Source of the DNA: Planctomicrobium sp. | GTDB lineage: Bacteria > Planctomycetota > Planctomycetia > Planctomycetales > Planctomycetaceae | Assembly: GCA_029259835.1 (NCBI GenBank) | Contig: JAJDEL010000049.1 | Location: 1-11,598, forward strand | Reading direction: 5' to 3' | DNA length: 11,598 nucleotides | The notes under the pieces: generated by a model | What the model was told of the DNA's origin: nothing | The model's database searches: none | What the model saw: the letters and a program-made list of their open reading frames with translations, nothing else | Translations under genes and position numbers: made by a program | Part shown: positions 6,543 to 11,598 of the stretch, piece by piece | How the letters are laid out: every line of letters begins with the position of its first letter | Position numbering within the stretch: position 1 is the stretch's first letter

Positions 6543-8081
6543 ATGAATTGGTACAAGCAGCAGAAGAAATCAAGTAAGAAACTTGAACTTTCGTGGTGGC
6601 AACCCAAGGGCAGAAACGGAAGATGGCGAGGAGAGAAGAACGGCAAACGTAAAGTCTTCAACTATCCGAATACCAAGGTAGGATATGAAGCAGCTTTGCA
6701 AGATTGGTATCTGTATTTGAGACAACTGGACGGCGACCGAGAACACGCCAAAGAGTATAAGTATCACAGAACTGAATTGAATAAGTGTCTCAACTGGTAC
6801 AACGATTATGGCGTTCCAGATGATGAAGAAGCAGCGTATCAACAACTTATACAATTTCTTGCTCGATTGGATGAAGCAGAGAAGCAACCAGAGCTTGTTT
6901 TCATTGATACCTTGATCCAAGGTTCAAAGACCATCAATGGAAAAAGAGATCGATCAGAGAATGCTTTCATCATGGCCTTTTGGGGCAAGAAAGATTTCGG
7001 CAGTGCAAACTGGGAATTGCCTTTGAGGTGGCAAGATAGGATTGCATTGCTGAAAAATGTTGCGCCTAAAAAACTTCCACAAACAATCGATTACTGGTTT
7101 GAAGCTTACCTGAACAGAGTTGAAAAACGTGGAGGAAAATTCATTAAGGAGCGATCCGCCAAAGATCGAAGATTGAAACTGACTCACTTCAAAGACTTTG
7201 CAAATTTGAAGGACCACATCACCACCATTGATGAGGCATACTTGGAAGATTATCACAGTACACTCGATGAGTTCGTAAGCCCCAAAACAAATCAAACTGT
7301 GAGTCGAACTACAAAGGTTGATTACTTTTCAGTGTTCAGAATGTTTGTACGTTGGTCGTCACAGCAAAGGCTCTGTGAACTTGAACCACCTGCAAATCTG
7401 GACTCTAAAGAATTCACTTTTCGTGAACCGAAAGGAACAGGACGAGTCAGGCAAGAGAAGAAGAAAATGCTTTGGTCTGTTGAAGAATTCACAGATGGAA
7501 TTGAAGAGTTGCCTGCCCCTTATCCCTGCTTTCTGATGTTGATGTTGAATTGTGCTTTTCGTCACATCGACATTTCTGAACTTCGTTGGAGTGATCTGCA
7601 TCTTAATGAAGAACGAATCATCATCCAACGTAACAAACTGAATCAACAAGCATCTGCGCCAGTTGTGTCATACAAGTTGTGGGACAAGACGGTCCAACTG
7701 ATTGAAGAAACTAAAAGTGATGATGCTGAATTTGTCTTTACGAACTCCACAGGTGGACAAGTGGAAGGAAGCATCAAAACATGGTGGGGCAGAAAACGAG
7801 AGAATTACAATCTCAAGGGCAAAACTCTTGAATACATCAGAAAGACCGGCAGTACGATCATCTGTCAAATTGATCGTCAGCTTGATGAAGTCTACCTCGG
7901 TGAAACTTTAAGCTCGACAGCAAAGATTCACTACAGCTTCACAGATGGTGAACCTTGCCAAGACCTTGATGACGGAATTGCCAAGCTTGGTCATCAGTTC
8001 GGCTATTGCGAACCACCATCGCTGAAGATGGAAGTCACACCAGAGATGATGAAGGTTCTTGAAGATGCGGGTTTGATGTGA
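6543..8081 (+). CDS. int: Tyrosine recombinase (element integrase)
   Basis: From ATG 6543 the protein has 512 residues. The open frame reaches back to an ATG at 6459, but that extension would translate the inverted-repeat array, so 6543 is preferred; no strong ribosome site marks either start. A long N-terminal region (1-175), rich in Trp and Lys, precedes a core-binding domain (about 176-275) and a catalytic domain (about 325-470). Visible catalytic positions: R340 (LNCAFRHIDISEL), K365, R433 (YIRKTG) and nucleophile Y464 (AKIHYS) after YLGET. The two positions usually held by His (HxxR and GH) are Glu here (E430, E454). About 45 residues follow the Tyr, a longer tail than usual. Adjacent to the tRNA-Val fragment, it most likely integrates and excises this element. 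It is unrelated in detail to the dead integrase at 5796-6290. Confidence 0.85.
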   Translation: MNWYKQQKKSSKKLELSWWQPKGRNGRWRGEKNGKRKVFNYPNTKVGYEAALQDWYLYLRQLDGDREHAKEYKYHRTELNKCLNWYNDYGVPDDEEAAYQQLIQFLARLDEAEKQPELVFIDTLIQGSKTINGKRDRSENAFIMAFWGKKDFGSANWELPLRWQDRIALLKNVAPKKLPQTIDYWFEAYLNRVEKRGGKFIKERSAKDRRLKLTHFKDFANLKDHITTIDEAYLEDYHSTLDEFVSPKTNQTVSRTTKVDYFSVFRMFVRWSSQQRLCELEPPANLDSKEFTFREPKGTGRVRQEKKKMLWSVEEFTDGIEELPAPYPCFLMLMLNCAFRHIDISELRWSDLHLNEERIIIQRNKLNQQASAPVVSYKLWDKTVQLIEETKSDDAEFVFTNSTGGQVEGSIKTWWGRKRENYNLKGKTLEYIRKTGSTIICQIDRQLDEVYLGETLSSTAKIHYSFTDGEPCQDLDDGIAKLGHQFGYCEPPSLKMEVTPEMMKVLEDAGLM

Positions 8082-8090
8082 AGAAAATGA

Positions 8091-8110
8091 AAGCCCCATC
8101 TCAGGGGCTT
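8091..8110 (+). terminator. Hairpin after the integrase gene
   Basis: AAGCCCC and GGGGCTT form a perfect 7-bp stem with a 6-nt loop, 10 bp after the integrase stop. On the plus strand only CTT follows before CC, so it is a weak intrinsic terminator. On the minus strand a richer T stretch follows, so it may also stop leftward transcription. Confidence 0.5.
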
Positions 8111-8571
8111 CCAAATTCCTTTAAAATCAAGAAAATTCAACCACGATCTTTGTGACATGCCCGAGTTCAGACCATGAGACGCTAACTCAGAATCGCAGGG
8201 TCATGACATTCTCACTTCTTTGATCAATCGAGCGGCGATTCATTCATTTCTCTCCTTTGCTAAGGAGAACCACCACTCCCTGTATGCGTACATGTACGAG
8301 AAGTCTTGCCAATTGTTGGGTTGGCTTTTGTGTTATTAAGTTTCGGCGGAACTGCGCAGCCCACAGTGAAAGCAGCGAAGCCGAAACGGAACATGTGTTG
8401 TCTCCAGATGGTGGTATTGCGTGAGGCGTCACTGGGGCGTTCTGACAGCAGCTTCAGTGACAGGCGGAACTTCACATGTGATTGCAGATAGATCACAGCA
8501 CAGGGCGTCACAGGTGGGTTCTCGGTGATGTGATGCTGGACTGTCCCAACGTCATCCTTGACCTCATTTTT
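8111..8571. other. Mostly non-coding stretch with small palindromes
   Basis: No convincing gene is seen here. Notable structures are a 7-bp hairpin TCTCCTT-TGCT-AAGGAGA (8251-8268) and a perfect 12-bp palindrome CGTACATGTACG (8287-8298). On the minus strand one frame is open from 8571 down to TAG at 8260 without a good start. It is in frame with, and directly follows the TGA of, the small ORF at 8572-8676. It may be the dead remainder of that gene or chance. Confidence 0.4.
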
Positions 8572-8676
8572 TCACAAAGCGAACACCACATCGTTGTGAT
8601 GATTGAGTGCTATGCCGGTGCCACGGGCTTCATCTAATTCGTCAAGTTCACGCTCTAGGGCTGGTGTGGTTTCCAT
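8572..8676 (-). CDS. Candidate small ORF, 34 residues, unknown function
   Basis: ATG 8676 is preceded by AAGGAG, a strong ribosome site though only 3 nt from the start codon. The peptide begins METTPALERELDELDEARG, an acidic, probably helical stretch, and stops at TGA 8572-8574. The same frame then stays open for about 103 codons to TAG 8260-8262. This could be a larger gene broken by one nonsense codon, or a genuine small protein. It lies beyond the replication gene on the same strand, separated by the hairpin region. No family is recognised. Confidence 0.3.
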   Translation of the reverse strand: METTPALERELDELDEARGTGIALNHHNDVVFAL

Positions 8677-8765
8677 GGTCTCCTTGCTGGTTATTAACCA
8701 CAAATGGGGAAGCGTCTACTAGCAAGCGTTTCCACAGTACCACGACACGAATCATGCAAGCAAAG

Positions 8766-8803
8766 CCCTTGCCTCAAGCAAGGGGGGAACTTGTTCCCCT
8801 TGC
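8766..8803. promoter_or_regulatory. Three-arm alternative hairpin (CCCTTGC / GCAAGGG / CCCCTTGC)
   Basis: CCCTTGC (8766-8772) pairs perfectly with GCAAGGG (8778-8784) over a 5-nt loop. The middle arm can instead pair with GTTCCCCTTGC (8793-8803) through CAA-GGGG-AAC, leaving two bulged Gs. The two structures exclude each other, the layout seen in attenuators and replication-control RNAs. No T run follows, so a simple terminator is unlikely. Confidence 0.45.
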
Positions 8804-8838
8804 AGGATGCGTGTCTCTTGGAAATACGAGTAAAAGAC

Positions 8839-8963
8839 CATTTCCCAGTTTCTCTTTCTTTAGGGTATCGGGAAACTGGGAAATGCTTTTTACCCTATAA
8901 AACAAGGGGTCAAACGGCATTTTTACCAAAAGCATTTCCCAGCCCGTCTGGGAAATGCTTTTT
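8839..8963. repeat. Paired long hairpins sharing a 16-bp direct repeat
   Basis: Hairpin A pairs CATTTCCCAGTTTC (8839-8852) with its exact complement at 8872-8885, a 14-bp stem. Hairpin B pairs AAAAGCATTTCCCAG (8928-8942) with its complement at 8948-8962, a 15-bp stem with loop CCCGT. Both right arms are the direct repeat CTGGGAAATGCTTTTT (8876-8891, 8948-8963), 72 bp apart, so CATTTCCCAG occurs four times. A third pairing, TAGGGTA (8861-8867) with TACCCTA (8891-8897), competes with hairpin A. Hairpin B has A and T tracts on its two sides and can terminate transcription on both strands, including leftward transcription of the replication gene ending at 9012. Alternatively these are single-strand initiation or origin structures used by the adjacent primase. 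Confidence 0.65.
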
Positions 8964-9011
8964 CTATGGAAAAACCCCCATATACACCCCCCAACTTATT
9001 AACTTCCTTGA

Positions 9012-11126
9012 TCACAAAAGCTTGTATTTGAATCCCCCGGCTTTGCTTTCCTTGACCAACATTTCCCCGCAAAGTGCGTCCACTTGCCTGCAAAGCCTAT
9101 CTCTTCCCGGTGGCTTGCCCTTCCAAGCATTCTGAATTGACTTCACCAATTCCATTTGTCCCCAAGTCTCTTTCACAGCAAAGGATTCAGTTATTAGTTT
9201 TTGAAGAGCATCCTGCTTCTCTTCTGTGTCATCGTGGTAATGACCGACCAGAGCAGTGACCTTTTCTTCCTCGGTGTCAAATTCAGGGAGATGAACCATG
9301 TCAAACTTGACAGAGAACTTCACGAACTCTTGCCCCATTTTTTGCTTACTGCAATACAGAGTGGACTTCTCGCCATCTTTTTCAACCAAGACAGAAGTAT
9401 CCACACCACAACGCAAGGAAGAGCCTCCACGCTCTCTGTGAGTGTTCCCCCATCCACTGTGATGAATCACAACGATAGTTGCACCAGTCTTCTCCCGTAG
9501 CTCTTCCATGCGGCTCAGGAACATCGCCATTGATTCATTCTTATCCGAATCTCCAATGAAGTTCTTTGACAAGGTATCCACAATGATCATGTCTGCTTCT
9601 CCAAGGCGCTCTTGGATGTGGGCAATCACTGCATCAACAGAACCATCCTGATTGAAGTCATAGAATCCGGGACGATAGGCAAACTCATCAATGCTGGGTG
9701 TGTCAATGTCCTTGTTCTCTGACCACGCAATCGACCGCAACTCAAAATCATCAGCACCTTCACTGATGATGTAGAAGACCTTCCCTTGCTTCACTTTGAA
9801 CTGGTCAAGAAATGGAGTCCCAGTTGACACTGACATTGCCAGATCAATAGCAAGCCATGTCTTCCTGCAACCTGAAGCGCCAAAGATCACACAGACAGAG
9901 TTACGCCGGAAAATTTGATCCACAAGCCATTCAGGTCTTTGATTGTGAACACGTTCCCTGATGGCAAATGTGGCTGTCTCATTGCCCTTCACAGGACTCG
10001 ACACAGCAGGCTTTGGTTTTGGCTGGTATTCACCACCATCAAAGCTCACCAAGTCATCAGCAACCTCTAGGAAGCTCGACAATCGAGAGCTAAAGTCAAA
10101 AGTGTCCATCTGACTCTCTCCCCACTCAGAGACAGTTTCAGAGATCACAGCATCGGAATACCACCCAGACCAGTCATATTGATCAGTTGTCAGTGTGGCT
10201 CTACCAATGGTCCATTCTCGGTAATCTTCACGTTCCCACTTTTCACGATAGAGACCAGACTCTCTGAAAGCATCATCGATGAACATGGAATCATTCACGA
10301 AGTAAGCCAGCATTCCACAAAGTGCAAGGTCTGCTTCTGACTGTGAGCCATATTGACCGGACCAGTTGCCGTTCCACAGCTTGTGGAACTTTGGACCAGC
10401 AAGAGCGAGGACATCATCTAAGGTCACACCAGATGGTACATCAGGAACTTCAACAGAAACATTTGAAGAGACATGCACCTGCTTTTCTTTAATGACCTTT
10501 TCAGGCTTCTCATGTCGCTTCAGATATTTGGCATGTAAGGTTGTGATCTCAGCTTGTCGGTGTTCGATCACCTTGGATGATCCAAGCGTCTGACCTGTGA
10601 TGGTCAGAAATCTTCCCTTGCTTCCATCATACATTTCAACGCAACCTGCCCTGCGGTCTTTCTCTGGCAGCTTGCCGATAGTCAAGATTCTGAGACCTTC
10701 ACCTGATGGAGAAAGTTCAGTGTAAGAACTTAAAGAATGAACAACTTCTTGGAATTCAGGATCGATGACACCATTTGTAACAACGTGATCAATATCGATT
10801 CCACAAATCTCACCACCAAGTAAGAAATATCCAATGCCATCAATCCCGCCAACTCTTGATTTTCTTTTATAAGTTTGCAGGCAAAAATCAAATGTGTTCC
10901 AAGTTGATGTTCGATTGGTAGCGGCGAAATTCCCGTTTGGTGTCAGTGGAACTTTGGTCCAACGCTCATTGATGAATTTGTATTTCCAGCAACACCAAGA
11001 TTTGTGTTGTTTGATCTGGTCAGGAATATTGTCAGCGATGACAGGAAGCGGTTGAGGTTTTCGGTCAGAAATTCCATTTGTGCTGACCGTTTTTCGCAGT
11101 GGTGATACTATAATATTATTGAGCAT
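9012..11126 (-). CDS. Primase-polymerase (PrimPol-like) fused to RepA-type helicase
   Basis: This 704-residue protein combines two replication activities. Residues about 25-195 resemble the primase/polymerase domain of phage and plasmid replication proteins: GIDID with D111 and D113 as likely metal ligands, YTELSPSGEGLRI (135-147) and EMYDGSKGRFLTITG (164-178). A helical linker (about 235-320) contains SQSEADLALC. Residues about 390-600 are a RecA-fold helicase of the RepA/RSF1010 type: Walker A GASGCRKT (416-423), Walker B MIIVDT (513-518), and HHSGWG with a following RERGGSSL. The end (about 635-704) looks like a winged-helix domain. ATG 11126 has GAGAGA 5 nt upstream. It probably primes and unwinds the element's own DNA. 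The best minus-strand promoter lies at 11210-11239, giving a leader of about 76 nt that contains a strong hairpin. The family is clear; the exact subfamily is not. Confidence 0.8.
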   Translation of the reverse strand: MLNNIIVSPLRKTVSTNGISDRKPQPLPVIADNIPDQIKQHKSWCCWKYKFINERWTKVPLTPNGNFAATNRTSTWNTFDFCLQTYKRKSRVGGIDGIGYFLLGGEICGIDIDHVVTNGVIDPEFQEVVHSLSSYTELSPSGEGLRILTIGKLPEKDRRAGCVEMYDGSKGRFLTITGQTLGSSKVIEHRQAEITTLHAKYLKRHEKPEKVIKEKQVHVSSNVSVEVPDVPSGVTLDDVLALAGPKFHKLWNGNWSGQYGSQSEADLALCGMLAYFVNDSMFIDDAFRESGLYREKWEREDYREWTIGRATLTTDQYDWSGWYSDAVISETVSEWGESQMDTFDFSSRLSSFLEVADDLVSFDGGEYQPKPKPAVSSPVKGNETATFAIRERVHNQRPEWLVDQIFRRNSVCVIFGASGCRKTWLAIDLAMSVSTGTPFLDQFKVKQGKVFYIISEGADDFELRSIAWSENKDIDTPSIDEFAYRPGFYDFNQDGSVDAVIAHIQERLGEADMIIVDTLSKNFIGDSDKNESMAMFLSRMEELREKTGATIVVIHHSGWGNTHRERGGSSLRCGVDTSVLVEKDGEKSTLYCSKQKMGQEFVKFSVKFDMVHLPEFDTEEEKVTALVGHYHDDTEEKQDALQKLITESFAVKETWGQMELVKSIQNAWKGKPPGRDRLCRQVDALCGEMLVKESKAGGFKYKLL

Positions 11127-11198
11127 GATTATCTCTCATGTTTGGTTTGTTGCTTATCTGCGAGGCCAGTCGTGTCACAAACACGACTGGTCTTTTTT
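11109..11198 (+). ncRNA. Candidate antisense RNA over the replication gene start
   Basis: A consensus TATAAT (11109-11114) on the plus strand is followed, about 50 bp on, by a perfect intrinsic terminator (11166-11197). An RNA starting near 11121 would be about 78 nt long. It would be complementary to the start codon, ribosome site and leader of the primase-helicase mRNA. No plus-strand gene explains the terminator. The -35 is poor (CTGACC at 11083-11088 is 20 bp away). Antisense control of a rep gene leader is well known in plasmids such as IncFII and pT181; here it is inferred. Confidence 0.4.
11166..11197 (+). terminator. Strong intrinsic terminator, plus strand
   Basis: CCAGTCGTGT (11166-11175) and ACACGACTGG (11181-11190) form a perfect 10-bp stem with a 5-nt loop, followed by TCTTTTTT. 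There is no T run on the minus strand, so it acts rightwards only. In leftward transcripts it is simply a hairpin in the 5' leader of the replication gene. Confidence 0.85.
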
Positions 11199-11209
11199 GT
11201 TGCACTCTT

Positions 11210-11239
11210 AATATAGTTCGGGAATTTTAATTTCCTCAA
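11210..11239 (-). promoter_or_regulatory. Candidate promoter of the primase-helicase gene
   Basis: On the minus strand TTGAGG (11239-11234) and TATATT (11215-11210) are separated by 18 bp, with four and five matches to the sigma-70 consensus. Transcription would begin near 11202, leaving a leader of about 76 nt before ATG 11126 that includes the hairpin at 11166-11190. Confidence 0.4.
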
Positions 11240-11322
11240 AGAGTTGCGCCCACGGGAATTTTCACTCCGGCAATTTCGCTCGCAATCACGACATTCAGCA
11301 GAGCGATCATCTTGCCGCTCTG
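11219..11322. other. Structured segment between two plus-strand terminators
   Basis: CGGGAATTTT occurs twice in direct orientation (11219-11228, 11253-11262). CAGAGCG (11299-11305) pairs with CGCTCTG (11316-11322) over a 10-nt loop. Lying between two rightward terminators, the segment could hold a small RNA. On the minus strand a 34-codon frame (11340-11236) encodes a hydrophobic peptide starting MFGLRFQSGKM, with no good ribosome site. Neither reading is secure. Confidence 0.3.
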
Positions 11323-11328
11323 AAAACG

Positions 11329-11364
11329 AAGCCCGAACATTTGCACCACAAAGTTCGGGCTTTT
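11329..11364 (+). terminator. Intrinsic terminator or attenuator before the HNH gene
   Basis: AAGCCCGAAC (11329-11338) and GTTCGGGCTT (11353-11362) form a perfect 10-bp stem with a 14-nt loop, ending in TTTTGCG. The T run is short. It sits about 40 bp before the HNH start codon, so it either ends an upstream small transcript or attenuates the HNH gene. Confidence 0.6.
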
Positions 11365-11402
11365 GCGTTGCTGCTGCATAAGTACCGATGAGGTGGTGCA
11401 AC

Positions 11403-11598
11403 ATGCGAAGCAAAGAAAACTATCAGAGATTCTTACAGTCAGATGAGTGGAAGAAAAAAAGAGCTATCGTCAAGCGGCGTGCTGAAGTCAACAACGATGG
11501 CAACTGTGAGAGATGCAACCACTATCACAGAATCATGCACGTTCATCATTGCTCTTACAAAGGTCACACTGACAACCCAGAGACACCTTGGCCTCATG
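11403..11598 (+). CDS. HNH endonuclease (partial, N-terminal 65 codons)
   Basis: ATG 11403 follows a good ribosome site (GAGGTG). The protein opens with YQRFLQSDEWKKKRAIVKRR, the usual start of small phage-type HNH nucleases. A C-x-x-C zinc pair follows (CERC, about residues 37-40), then the HVHH core (about 48-51), the first His of the beta-beta-alpha-metal active site. The second half of the domain, including the Asn and last His, lies beyond the right edge. HNH proteins of this size often sit beside terminase genes in phages and satellites, but the neighbour is not visible. It transcribes away from the replication gene. Confidence 0.75.
   Translation, partial: MRSKENYQRFLQSDEWKKKRAIVKRRAEVNNDGNCERCNHYHRIMHVHHCSYKGHTDNPETPWPH

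Noticed and set aside
6347..6577. Plus-strand ORF containing PAGLEPATSCM
   Set aside because: That peptide is the antisense translation of a tRNA T-arm and anticodon region; the tRNA-Val fragment explains it.
8473..8498. TGTGA and TCACA half-sites resembling a CRP box
   Set aside because: The spacer is 11 bp rather than 6, so it does not fit a CRP/FNR site.
8839..8963. CRISPR array
   Set aside because: The repeats are two inverted pairs with short, unequal gaps, not regularly spaced direct repeats with unique spacers, and no cas gene is present.
8607..9135. Overlapping plus-strand ORFs across the hairpin block
   Set aside because: They translate inverted repeats and extend into the 3' end of the replication gene on the opposite strand; no ribosome site supports them.
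11129..11413. 94-codon minus-strand ORF upstream of the primase-helicase
   Set aside because: It runs through two terminator stems and the HNH ribosome site, has a composition unlike a protein, and resembles no family.

Overview
The window looks like planctomycete chromosome (Pirellulaceae/Planctomycetaceae type). The left half carries exported carbohydrate-active and esterase genes of the kind these bacteria hold in large numbers: a Tat-exported BNR/sialidase-type protein, a Tat-exported polysaccharide-deacetylase-like protein and a two-part esterase. The assignment rests on protein style and domain combinations read by eye; no search was run.

Host region, 1 to about 6365. A partial upstream gene (3-167, +) overlaps the sialidase-family gene (164-1387, +) by 4 bp, suggesting one operon. 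Facing it is a minus-strand operon: an acetyl-xylan-esterase-like alpha/beta hydrolase fused to an SGNH/GDSL hydrolase (starting at 5744), then, 13 bp after the ancestral stop, the deacetylase-like gene (2987-1461). The fused gene is broken: an apparent 92-bp insertion (3254-3345) frameshifts the SGNH domain, and the block-V Asp/His end survives only in another frame (3001-3255). Further right is a dead integrase N-terminal half (6290-5796, minus) with an in-frame TAG and a missing catalytic domain. Both breakpoints abut the same 11-bp motif, ACGCCWAGCGT.

Integrative element, about 6366 to beyond the right edge. The left border is the 3' half of a tRNA-Val(GAC) gene (minus strand, 6366-6407). 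Immediately inside come an inverted-repeat array (TGTATCCG x4), a rightward tyrosine recombinase (6543-8081), about 930 bp of largely non-coding DNA rich in hairpins and repeats, a leftward primase-polymerase/RepA-type helicase protein (11126-9012), and a rightward HNH endonuclease cut by the window edge (11403-11598). DNA in this half is visibly more AT-rich than the host genes. Geometry predicts that the intact tRNA-Val lies beyond the right edge, and that the dead integrase left of the fragment belongs to an older element at the same tRNA.

How the parts may work together. Integrase plus its own replication protein plus HNH suggests a self-replicating integrative element or phage-satellite-like island. 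A near-consensus -10 (11109-11114) and a strong plus-strand intrinsic terminator (11166-11197) would delimit a roughly 78-nt RNA antisense to the start codon, ribosome site and leader of the replication gene, resembling countertranscript copy control in plasmids. Paired hairpins (8839-8963) beyond the 3' end of that gene are a candidate terminator pair or replication initiation region. These last points are inference.
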